Below are positions 1-6,220 of a stretch of 11,168 nucleotides of DNA, piece by piece; the stretch's first letter is position 1, and every line of letters begins with the position of its first letter. The position numbers were made by a program, and so were the translations under genes. The notes under the pieces are model-generated. The model made no database searches and was not told the origin of the DNA. It was given only the letters and a program-made list of their open reading frames with translations. Source of the stretch: an uncultured Clostridia bacterium (GTDB lineage Bacteria > Bacillota > Clostridia > Oscillospirales > Oscillospiraceae); assembly GCA_947176425.1 (NCBI GenBank), contig CAMWQV010000026.1, positions 1 to 11,168 of the forward strand, in the 5' to 3' direction.

Positions 1-32
1 GCAGCCTTAACAGGCGCGGGACGTGCGTTGTA

Positions 33-210
33 CTTCCTGCGTGGAGATGCAGGAAGGAGCGACCGCAGGGAGCGGCAAAGCCACGCCGTCAGGCGTGTTC
101 GACCGGACGCAGAGCGTCCGGTCCGGGGTTTGGGGGAACCCCAACAAGCGCATCGGGATGTCGAAAACGATATCCCGATGCCCTGCTTGCCTACGTTAGC
201 GGAGCGTTCG
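33..210. other. Hairpin-rich, gene-free region; putative oriT or mobilisation control region
   Basis: This GC-rich stretch holds a run of perfect inverted repeats. They are 33-40/49-56 (CTTCCTGC, 8 bp), 82-87/92-97 (CACGCC with a 4-nt loop), 101-109/115-123 (GACCGGACG with a 5-nt loop), two alternative hairpins at 125-142 and 130-144, and a 14-pair stem at 150-181 with an AAAA loop. A frame is open through it (28-258), but its Arg/Pro-rich translation looks like non-coding sequence. Dense inverted repeats next to a strong outward promoter are typical of transfer origins ahead of mobilisation genes in clostridial integrative elements such as the Tn1549 type. That assignment comes from memory and from the context of mobile cargo genes. 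No relaxase gene lies in the window, so oriT is an inference. A structured RNA or replication control region is the main alternative. Confidence 0.4.
150..181. repeat. 14-pair perfect hairpin with AAAA loop
   Basis: Bases 150-163 pair with 168-181 without a gap. The outer arm is GCATCGGGAT against ATCCCGATGC, followed by one G-T wobble (160/171), then TCG/CGA closing a loop of four A. No T-run follows, so it is not a typical intrinsic terminator. A relaxase-recognition hairpin near a nick site would look like this, but the nick site cannot be identified by eye. Confidence 0.8.
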
Positions 211-254
211 GCTCTCCGAAATCCTACTTCTCCCTGCGGAGTTTGGCCTTTGCC

Positions 255-283
255 TTGACATAAGCAGGATGTAGGACTATACT
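255..283 (+). promoter_or_regulatory. Strong sigma-A-type promoter reading rightward
   Basis: A perfect -35 TTGACA (255-260) is followed by exactly 17 bases and a -10 TATACT (278-283). Transcription would begin near 290. It points away from the hairpin region into the 3' end of the oppositely oriented lipoprotein gene. No intact gene follows, so it probably once drove a mobilisation-type gene and now reads antisense into 368-988. Confidence 0.75.
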
Positions 284-315
284 GTGAACCTGTTTGAGAA
301 AATGAGGTTATGCAA

Positions 316-366
316 ATGTACGATATCATAACCAGACCTCTAGTTCTTTCTACTACATATGTGCTA
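316..366 (+). pseudogene. Start of a truncated, unidentified gene
   Basis: A GAGG ribosome site (304-307) lies 8 nt before ATG 316, about 25 nt downstream of the predicted transcription start of the promoter at 255-283. The first residues read MYDIITRPLVL. The frame then runs into the region coding for the lipoprotein on the other strand and stops at 504, giving a Leu/Pro-rich sequence that looks like antisense translation. I infer that a real gene began here and lost everything after roughly 10-17 codons through a deletion or insertion. An in-frame ATG at 310 is too close to the ribosome site to be the start. The family is not recognised. Confidence 0.35.
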
Positions 367-367
367 T

Positions 368-988
368 TCATCTTCCCTCTGCATATTTTGCTAGTTCATA
401 GACCCTCGCTTTTGTCAATTCTGCCGCTGTCACTGCTTCCAGCAGTGGCTGTAGGCTTCCGCCTCCATTCTCCAGCCCTGCTGCCTGCACTTCTGCGTCC
501 TTAGATGCAATCCATTCCTTTTCTTCTTTTCGTAAAACTTTCATGTCTGCGTCGTCCAGGTTTTCTTCCAGTAGTTTCCACACAACGTTCAGGGTATCGT
601 CCCACAGTTGATACAGCTCTTTGGCGGTTTCATTCATCTCCGGCTGTGTGGTAGCTTCCTCCTGCTTTTTCTCCACTTCTTTCTCCCGCTCCCCGGCATA
701 CGAAATCTCCAGGGCAATTCTCTCGGAAAGGCTCTGTTGGGATACAGTCTCTTCGGAAAGACCATCTCCGGCCGACCCTTCCTTCGATTCGTCTTCCGTA
801 ATTTTTACATCGGTCGGAAAGAACGAGGAATCCTCCCCTGTCTGCTTCACTTCCTCCGGCTGCTCCGGATTTGATGTGCTTCCGATTGACTGATTTGTCC
901 CAGTGGCCAGAGAAGGATTGTTGTACTTCGCACCACAACCAGACAACAAAAATGCGCTCAACAACAGAGCTAATAATATTTTTTTCAT
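368..988 (-). CDS. Lipoprotein with LprI/DUF1311-like domain
   Basis: The 206-residue product has a clear lipoprotein signal peptide: KK at residues 2-3, a hydrophobic core, and the lipobox LLSGC with Cys18 as the lipidated residue. It should therefore sit on the outer face of the membrane. A Ser/Glu/Thr/Gln-rich linker follows to about residue 118. The C-terminal ~85 residues carry the pattern of the lysozyme inhibitor LprI/DUF1311 family (YQLWDD, WKLLEENL, MKVLRKEEKEWIASKDAEV). In some bacteria LprI-family proteins inhibit lysozyme; this role here is inference only. I chose ATG 988 because it begins the MKK signal peptide; an upstream GTG (1000) would add four residues. A TATAAT lies 83 nt upstream of the start. 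The gene stands alone and converges with the promoter at 255-283. Confidence 0.75.
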   Translation of the reverse strand: MKKILLALLLSAFLLSGCGAKYNNPSLATGTNQSIGSTSNPEQPEEVKQTGEDSSFFPTDVKITEDESKEGSAGDGLSEETVSQQSLSERIALEISYAGEREKEVEKKQEEATTQPEMNETAKELYQLWDDTLNVVWKLLEENLDDADMKVLRKEEKEWIASKDAEVQAAGLENGGGSLQPLLEAVTAAELTKARVYELAKYAEGR

Positions 989-1070
989 AGAAATCACCAC
1001 GCCAGGGCGGCACCCGGCACAAATAGAAATGAAAAAAGCTACCGCAAAACTTGCTCTTTTCTAAATGGGT

Positions 1071-1100
1071 ATTATACTTAGGCTATGTTTGCTTCGGTAA
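1071..1100 (-). promoter_or_regulatory. Probable promoter of the LprI-like lipoprotein gene
   Basis: On the minus strand a perfect -10 TATAAT lies at 1076-1071. The -35 is poor: TTACCG with an 18-base spacer is the best match. It leaves a leader of about 75 nt before ATG 988. The leader holds an imperfect AAAAGAGC / GCTTTTTT pairing that could form a weak hairpin. Confidence 0.4.
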
Positions 1101-1361
1101 AATCGGAACATTATCTTATATCTTGTGGAAGCACCACGAATGGGTAACGATTATTATACCACACCTAATGCCATTTGCAATGATATGAGTAGAATTTGTT
1201 CTCGCTGGCGAAGTCTTTACGGGTCAATCGGATATGCGCGCCAGTGGGCAAGGAAAGACCTTACCCGCTGGCTGTCGTTCAATGGAAAAGCCTTAGTGAG
1301 TTGGATTCTATTACTTTTGCCGTTGTGCAGCAGGATATTAGAAATATTGTGGTTATTTTGG
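1101..1361. other. Intergenic stretch without an identifiable gene
   Basis: No ORF here looks convincing on either strand. A 35-codon open segment on the plus strand (1189-1293) reads VLAGEVFTGQSDMRASGQGK in its centre and has a coding-like composition. It lacks a start codon with a ribosome site, and I do not recognise it. CTGGCG at 1205-1210 is repeated inverted as CGCCAG at 1239-1244. The stretch may be a relic of a gene or a structured non-coding segment. Confidence 0.3.
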
Positions 1362-1690
1362 TTACTTATTCAGCTCTTTCAGAATGAATAACGATAGGAC
1401 CGCACAGGCCAGCAGAACTACAACTCCGATAAGAATTTGAACCATACTTGCATCGTAATAGCCGGAGAGGTTGAAAACGACTGTCATCGGATATACCGTT
1501 TTGAGCTGCTCTGACATACTTGCGAACAGTCCGGCGAAAGAGTAAATCTCTGCAAATACCAGCGCCAACCAGTAGCCCTTTTTCATCCGCGATATGAAAG
1601 CAATAATCGGAGAAATGGCAAGGAACACTCCAATTCCATCCAGAAGATATGTTTTCAAGTTTCCCAAAACAAGGTCAACAGGCAATGATT
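1362..1690 (-). pseudogene. C-terminal fragment of an ABC-2-type permease (lantibiotic/bacitracin class)
   Basis: Read on the minus strand, this piece ends at a stop (1364-1362) and encodes about 108 residues with three hydrophobic segments: VFLAISPIIAFISRM, WLALVFAEIYSFAGLFASM and IGVVVLLACAVLSLFILK. The pattern matches the C-terminal half of the ~245-residue permeases partnered with BcrA/lantibiotic-immunity ATPases. The open frame continues upstream to 1883, but residues 1-66 of that ORF are antisense to the ATPase and permease fragments on the plus strand. The 173-aa ORF is therefore a chimera, not a real protein. The probable missing N-terminal half lies inverted at 1822-2106. The family call is from pattern memory, with moderate confidence. 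Confidence 0.6.
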
Positions 1691-1829
1691 CAATGTGCAA
1701 AACGGCCTCGACGGTAAAGGTAATAAGGCTCTCGTGGTGCAGGACGTAGCTGTTGTCAGCTCTCAAATCTGCAATGATACCCTTGAGGACTATTTCAAGC
1801 AAATCACGGGAGGAGAAGGCATTGCTTAA
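1689..1829 (+). pseudogene. C-terminal tail of an ABC ATPase (BcrA/lantibiotic type)
   Basis: The plus strand is open from 1689 and ends at TAA 1827-1829. It reads NKALVVQDVAVVSSQICNDT and then LEDYFKQITGGEGIA. An ending with an LEDYF motif followed by a short GG-containing tail is characteristic of ATPases of lantibiotic-immunity and bacitracin exporters. Only about 46 residues remain; the Walker A, signature and Walker B regions are absent. The tail overlaps the permease start at 1822 by 8 nt, as in an intact ATPase-permease operon, so these two pieces have stayed together. Confidence 0.6.
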
Positions 1830-2148
1830 ATTGATACAGGTTGAATTTCTAAAGCTGCGCCGGAGAAAGTTTATCTGGCTCATGCTGCTGGCGGTGCTTT
1901 TTATGCCGCTGGCTGGCGTGTTCTACTTTGCAAGAGTCAAAGAAACCGGTGTGGAACCCATCGAATTTTACAAGTGGACGGCGTTCAGCTATACCCCATG
2001 GATTATCCTGCCAGTGGTGCTGGGGGTGCTGTGTACCATGCTGATGTATCACGAAAATCAGTATGATATGCTCAAACAGCTCTGGATTGTGCCGGTCAAT
2101 CAAATCGCAGGAACATTGCTGGTTTCCCTGATTTTTCGCAATACTTGA
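1822..2148 (+). pseudogene. N-terminal fragment of an ABC-2-type permease
   Basis: A strong ribosome site (GGGAGGAG, 1808-1815) lies 6 nt before TTG 1822, which I take as the original start. The product opens with LLKLIQVEFLKLRRRKFIWL, the usual N-terminus of ABC-2 permeases (amphipathic helix, then a first membrane segment), followed by a second segment (WIILPVVLGVLCTMLM) and YDMLKQLWIVPVNQ. Similarity to the family should end near 2106. The last ~14 codons, up to the stop at 2148, are antisense to a response-regulator fragment. The protein is about 108 residues against a usual ~240-250, so it is truncated. An ATG at 1753 in the same frame lies inside the ATPase tail and is not the start. 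Confidence 0.65.
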
Positions 2149-2228
2149 AATCCGTCCACATCCGGCATCATTACATCCAGAATAACGAGAGAACAATAGC
2201 CTTTATTTTCATCGAACAAATGCAGGAA
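2107..2228 (-). pseudogene. Receiver-domain fragment of a response regulator
   Basis: The minus strand encodes LHLFDENKGYCSLVILDVMM, then PDVDGFQVLRKIRETSNVP. This is the central part of a receiver domain, with the phospho-acceptor Asp in VILDVMMPD. The frame has a stop just upstream (TAA on the minus strand near 2235) and another at 2102-2100. Both the N-terminal acidic pocket and the DNA-binding domain are gone. It is not part of the intact regulators at 6217-6900 or 7097-7792, whose motifs differ (VIMDIGLPFFDG, LVLDVSLPDGSG). It is a relic of a third two-component system. Confidence 0.75.
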
Positions 2229-2274
2229 TGTAAATTATAGCAGAAAAACAAGTAAATAGAAAACACGCTTGTAT

Positions 2275-4386
2275 TCAGTCCTCAGCCGCAGCATTGACAA
2301 TCTTATAATAAGTCTTGGATGTCATCAGGTATACCAAAATATATATCATGGTAAACAGAACAAATCCCACTGCCATGACAATATATGGCATAAGACCATC
2401 AACATAAATTGCCATACCCAAAACCCTGATGATGATATTTGAGTTGAGAATAATATGAAGTCCTGCAACAAGTAAAGGAAGTCCGAATACGGTTATCATC
2501 TGAGAGTTGATACTTTTCTTGACTTCGGCTGTCCTCATGCCGATTTTACGCATGATAACAAAACGTTGACTGTCCTCATAGCCCTCAGAAATCTGCTTAT
2601 AATACATAATCAATGTAGTTACGAATGCAAATACAAGGTTCAGCACGATCATCACAAACAAGAGACCGCCTGCAACACCTTTCGCTCTGTCCACCTTTTG
2701 CGGATGTGTGTAGACTGTAAAATCAATTTCTCCGCCATCAAATTCACCCAATCCAAGAGCAATTCGTACCTTTTCGCAAATTTCATCTACTCTATCATAG
2801 TCATCGGGCAGATACATTCCGTATTCAAAACGATAAACAAAGTAATTTTCTTCTGCATGATCTTCAATGTGCATGGTGTTCAAAAGAAAATCCTGAAGAT
2901 CGGGTGCAATGATCCAAAGCTCGCCCACACTTTCTTCATTGGTAGACTTGTTTTCAATGCTGTATCCTGGAATTTGGGGAAATGTTTCTGTTTTAATTTT
3001 GATTGGCTGGCTTTTCCCATCGGGTAAAATAATATCGTCCGCCTGATAAGCTGTATGGAACACACCGAGCATGATTTCATTCTCATTCAGTATTTCAGAA
3101 GTGCCGCAGAGCTTATTATAATCTTCCAGAGAAATAAAATGTGCGAAGCAAATTTCTTCGCCTTCCGGCATTTCCTCACGATTATAATACTTGAAGGAGC
3201 TGATACCATTCCATACTTCTCTGGTATCCACTGTAAGGTTTAACGCACCATTTTTCATGCAGGCGATCATTCCCGCTCTTGTAACCGTGATTTCCGTAAA
3301 ATTCTGTATGCCTTGCTCTTGTACGGCATTTCTTGCATTCTCATAAAGCGGTTTGGTAATACTGGCAGTCGTCAGTTCTTCTGTAAGGGATTCATTTGGT
3401 ATCTCTCTGATGACGCCCATATCATAAGGATAATGTGCTTCTATTGTTTGCTTGATTCCAACGTAGAATGTGACCGAACCTGATAAAAGCACCAGTATAG
3501 CCGATACAAGAATACAGATAGAAGCAAGACTCGCACCGTTTCGCTTCATGCGATAGCTCATAGAAGACACGGTAACGAAATGCGCTGTCTGATAATAATA
3601 TCTTTTATTCATCTGTAATGCTTTACAGATAAAAACGGAAACACAGATAAAAAGCAGATAAGTTCCAATCAGTACCAGTATCATGACGGTTGGCACACGG
3701 TTCATAGCAATCTGTGAATCGCCTGCGGAAGCGGAAAGATAGTAGCCAGCTGCCAACAGTGCCGTGCTGAATAATGCCAGAAGACCGTTTCCCTTCGGCG
3801 GACGTTCTCCGGCCGATTCACTATGCAGCAGTTCAATCGGGTTATTACTATGGAGATGTCTGACTGTATTGAGCAGGAGCAGGACGTAAATAAACGCAAA
3901 CACGATCACGGATATACCGGCGGATTTCCAGTCAATATACACACGAAAGTTGATTTGCTCATTCATAATATTCAGCAGTCCGAGTTCTGCAAACTTTGAC
4001 AGAAATACCCCGACAAACAAACCGCCGCCGACACAAATGGCAAATGTCATCAACGTTTCCCAGAGCAGAATATGAAATATGTTTTTCTTATTCATTCCAA
4101 GTATATTGTAAAGTCCCAGTTCCTTCTTTCTCCGCTTCAGCAGCGTTGAATTTGTATAGAACAGAAACGGGACGGAGAACAGTCCAACACCGTCTGCCGC
4201 AAATTGCAGGAGTACTGTCAAAACGGAGCTTCCCTTCAAAGTACGCACAATCGGAGAATTTGTCAGAAAAGAAAGAACATAGAAAACGGAAACCATCACA
4301 ATGCCTGCCAACAGATACGGAACATAAAGCTGTCCGTTTTTCCGTATTGCCGACCAAGCCAGTTTGGGATAGATTTTTTCGCTCAT
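2275..4386 (-). CDS. BceB-type ABC transporter permease (peptide-antibiotic sensing/detoxification)
   Basis: The 703-residue product has the BceB layout: seven hydrophobic segments in the first ~310 residues, a large extracellular domain of about 280-300 residues, then three segments at the C-terminus (VAGGLLFVMIVLNLVFAFVT, GLPLLVAGLHIILNS, VMAVGFVLFTMIYILVYLM). FtsX-type motifs are visible (LKRRKKELGLYNILGM after segment 2, FVIMRKIGM before segment 9). In this family the permease and ATPase act as a membrane complex that frees cell-wall targets from peptide antibiotics. The complex also acts as the sensor that activates the partner kinase through the extracellular domain. I chose ATG 4386 because it overlaps the ATPase stop as ATGA; a TTG at 4392 is less likely. 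It is the last gene of the four-gene minus-strand cluster. No clear terminator follows. The actual substrate cannot be told from sequence. Confidence 0.92.
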   Translation of the reverse strand: MSEKIYPKLAWSAIRKNGQLYVPYLLAGIVMVSVFYVLSFLTNSPIVRTLKGSSVLTVLLQFAADGVGLFSVPFLFYTNSTLLKRRKKELGLYNILGMNKKNIFHILLWETLMTFAICVGGGLFVGVFLSKFAELGLLNIMNEQINFRVYIDWKSAGISVIVFAFIYVLLLLNTVRHLHSNNPIELLHSESAGERPPKGNGLLALFSTALLAAGYYLSASAGDSQIAMNRVPTVMILVLIGTYLLFICVSVFICKALQMNKRYYYQTAHFVTVSSMSYRMKRNGASLASICILVSAILVLLSGSVTFYVGIKQTIEAHYPYDMGVIREIPNESLTEELTTASITKPLYENARNAVQEQGIQNFTEITVTRAGMIACMKNGALNLTVDTREVWNGISSFKYYNREEMPEGEEICFAHFISLEDYNKLCGTSEILNENEIMLGVFHTAYQADDIILPDGKSQPIKIKTETFPQIPGYSIENKSTNEESVGELWIIAPDLQDFLLNTMHIEDHAEENYFVYRFEYGMYLPDDYDRVDEICEKVRIALGLGEFDGGEIDFTVYTHPQKVDRAKGVAGGLLFVMIVLNLVFAFVTTLIMYYKQISEGYEDSQRFVIMRKIGMRTAEVKKSINSQMITVFGLPLLVAGLHIILNSNIIIRVLGMAIYVDGLMPYIVMAVGFVLFTMIYILVYLMTSKTYYKIVNAAAED

Positions 4387-5147
4387 CTGCAATCACCGCC
4401 TGTCATCATCACGGTCAATGTCTGCGTGATTTTATGATAGAGCTGATCGTTCGTATCCGTACCGCGATAGATTTGGTGATAGACCTCGCCATCTTTAATG
4501 AACAGCACTCTTTTCGCTTTGCTTGCAGTCGCAGTAGAGTGCGTTACCATGATGATTGTCTGTCCCTGATTGTTGACCTCAGAAAACAGGCGGAGCAGTT
4601 CCTCCGAAGAACGGGAATCAAGCGCTGCTGTCGGTTCATCGGCAAGTATCATGTCCGGACTTGTAATGAGCGCTCTTGCAACAGCAGCTCTCTGTTTCTG
4701 TCCTCCCGACACTTCATACGGATACTTTTTCAGTAAATCGGTAATACCGAGCAGCTTTGCAATCGGCTCTAAACGGCGGTGCATCTTCTGATGGGGCATT
4801 CCGGCAAGCACTAACGGAAGATAGATGTTATCCTCTAAAGTGAACGTATCCAGAAGATTGAAGTCCTGAAATACAAAGCCGAGATGATCTCTGCGGAAGC
4901 TGGATATGTCATTTTCCGGTATCTTAGTCATATCCTTTCCGTTCAGCAAGACCGTGCCGCCTGTCGGCTTGTCTAATGCGGCAAGGATATTCAGCAGCGT
5001 GGTTTTACCGGAGCCGGACTCGCCCATGACCGCTACATATTCTCCCTCCTCAACAGAGAAATTGATATTGCGGAGCGCGGTTACTTCGTTTGTGCCGAAG
5101 CGTGTGCTGTACACTTTTTTAAGTGCATGGATTTCAAGTAAACTCAT
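4383..5147 (-). CDS. BceA-type ABC transporter ATPase
   Basis: This 254-residue cytoplasmic ATPase powers the permease encoded directly downstream. All motifs are present: Walker A GESGSGKTT (42-50), Q-loop Gln94, signature VSGGQ (146-150), Walker B MILADEP (166-172), D-loop ALD and switch His203. The C-terminal ~40 residues after the H-loop are somewhat longer than in LolD/MacB-type ATPases, as is usual in BceA proteins. ATG 5147 is preceded by AAAGGAGG at 5159-5166, 11 nt away. Its stop overlaps the permease start by 4 nt (ATGA), suggesting translational coupling. Expression is probably controlled separately from the regulator/kinase pair, because an operator and an extended -10 promoter lie in the 92-bp gap before it. 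Confidence 0.95.
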   Translation of the reverse strand: MSLLEIHALKKVYSTRFGTNEVTALRNINFSVEEGEYVAVMGESGSGKTTLLNILAALDKPTGGTVLLNGKDMTKIPENDISSFRRDHLGFVFQDFNLLDTFTLEDNIYLPLVLAGMPHQKMHRRLEPIAKLLGITDLLKKYPYEVSGGQKQRAAVARALITSPDMILADEPTAALDSRSSEELLRLFSEVNNQGQTIIMVTHSTATASKAKRVLFIKDGEVYHQIYRGTDTNDQLYHKITQTLTVMMTGGDCR

Positions 5148-5174
5148 AGCCTTGATGACCTCCTTTATGCTGTC

Positions 5175-5183
5175 AGTATAGCA
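5175..5183 (-). promoter_or_regulatory. Extended -10 promoter of the BceA/BceB-type transporter operon
   Basis: On the minus strand the sequence TGC TATACT (5183-5175) forms an extended -10 element. There is no good -35 at 17 bases (ATGGAA), which fits a promoter that depends on an activator. Transcription would begin near 5168, giving a leader of about 20 nt that starts with the ribosome site. The operator at 5224-5237 lies about 53 bp upstream, centre to centre. Confidence 0.6.
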
Positions 5184-5223
5184 TAAAGAAAACGTCTTTC
5201 CATTGATTCAACTTTCATTTGGC

Positions 5224-5237
5224 TAACAGTTTTGTAA
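5224..5237 (-). promoter_or_regulatory. BceR-type operator (TTACA-N4-TGTTA)
   Basis: On the minus strand the sequence reads TTACA-AAAC-TGTTA. This matches the inverted-repeat consensus described for Bce-like regulators, TnACA-N4-TGTAA, with a single mismatch. It lies just beyond the kinase stop codon and upstream of the transporter promoter, the expected place for activation by the cognate regulator (6217-6900). I found no second copy in the regulator's own promoter region. Confidence 0.6.
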
Positions 5238-5239
5238 GG

Positions 5240-6220
5240 TTAGTGTTTTTGATTCAGATTGAGCCGAACTGTAGTTCCCTTATCTACTTCAGATACAACA
5301 TCAATACCGATACCCAGCCGGTTGCATATCTCTTTGCAAAGGTACAATCCCAGTCCACTTGCGTGAATATGCTCACGCCCATGATAGCCTGTAAACCCCC
5401 TTTCAAAGATACGGGGAATGTCCTCTGGTGCAATTCCTATCCCTGTATCAGTAATACAAAGCATTTTAGAGTGTTCGACACTTATGGAGACACAGCCCTC
5501 TTTCGTATATTTCAGAGCATTGGAAAGTATCTGTCCAATCACAAAGGACAGCCATTTTTCATCGGTAATAACCGTTTCGTTCGAGGGTGTGTACTGCAAA
5601 TTCAGCTTCTTAATAATAAAATCACCACGCAGCTTACGGATATTGTCTTTTAACAGTTTGTCCAGGTCCACTTCACGGAACACATAATCTGTTGTATCAG
5701 AGCCCATACGCAGATAGGTCAGCACCATTTCTACATATTGCTCAATGTGCAGAAGGTCAGAAGTCAGCTTTCTCGATAAGGCAGTATCCTCTTTTTTCAG
5801 GTGCAGCCGCATAGAAGAAATGGGCGTTTTGATCTGATGAACCCATACGGTATAATAATCTATCATTTCGGAATACGCGGTTGTCATTTGCTGTTCCATT
5901 GCCTGTTTCTCACTGCATAAGTGACTGATGATTTTCCGGTAATCCTGATCTTCTGTTGTGGTGTATGATCTCAGTTCGGACTGTATCACAACATCAGATA
6001 ATTTCTGCAATTCTGTCAGGCGATAATGTTTCTGATATGCCTTATAAATGGATTGACAAGCGCTCACTAATCCGAATAACAGACAAATTACCGTGGGGTA
6101 CAACACCGCTGCTAAAGGAAGATGATACAATAAAAAAGAAACAGTGTATATCACAAAGAACAGCAGCAGTGTCCATATCGTGCGTGAATGCTCCCGAAGA
6201 TACTGTAGCACAAAACTCAT
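5240..6220 (-). CDS. BceS-type intramembrane-sensing histidine kinase
   Basis: This 326-residue kinase has two membrane helices (about 14-32 and 35-58) joined by a loop of only a few residues. It thus has no extracellular sensor domain, as in the BceS/intramembrane-sensing class. In that class the stimulus is relayed from the partner ABC transporter. The phospho-acceptor is His128 in VWVHQIKTPISSM. The catalytic domain shows the N box (ILSNALKYTK, Asn234), G1 box DTGIGIAPED, F box RIFERGFTG and G2 box ASGLGLYLCK, so it should be active. ATG 6220 overlaps the regulator stop as ATGA. The stop at 5240 lies three bases from the transporter operator. Confidence 0.93.
   Translation of the reverse strand: MSFVLQYLREHSRTIWTLLLFFVIYTVSFLLYHLPLAAVLYPTVICLLFGLVSACQSIYKAYQKHYRLTELQKLSDVVIQSELRSYTTTEDQDYRKIISHLCSEKQAMEQQMTTAYSEMIDYYTVWVHQIKTPISSMRLHLKKEDTALSRKLTSDLLHIEQYVEMVLTYLRMGSDTTDYVFREVDLDKLLKDNIRKLRGDFIIKKLNLQYTPSNETVITDEKWLSFVIGQILSNALKYTKEGCVSISVEHSKMLCITDTGIGIAPEDIPRIFERGFTGYHGREHIHASGLGLYLCKEICNRLGIGIDVVSEVDKGTTVRLNLNQKH

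Noticed and set aside
28..258. 76-aa plus-strand ORF
   Set aside because: It runs through the stacked inverted repeats, has no ribosome site at its non-ATG start, and its Arg/Pro-rich translation resembles no protein.
1029..1066. Possible terminator or attenuator in the lipoprotein leader
   Set aside because: AAAAGAGC/GCTTTTTT pairs with a 13-nt loop but is A/T-rich and includes a wobble; too weak to call.
1125..1391. 88-aa and 63-aa plus-strand ORFs
   Set aside because: Neither has a ribosome site at its start. The hydrophobic end of the longer one is mostly low-complexity Leu/Trp and part overlaps the 3' end of the permease fragment.
1362..1883. 173-aa minus-strand ORF taken as one protein
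   Set aside because: Only its C-terminal ~108 residues look like a permease. The first 66 residues are antisense to the ATPase tail and permease start on the plus strand.
2235..2274. Possible terminator or promoter after the BceB-type gene
   Set aside because: An ACAAG/CTTGT stem of only 5 bp with a long loop precedes the T-run. The TATAAT nearby has no -35 and only a gene fragment behind it.
3996..4736. 246-aa plus-strand ORF
   Set aside because: It is antisense to the BceB/BceA-type genes, whose strand carries all the expected motifs.
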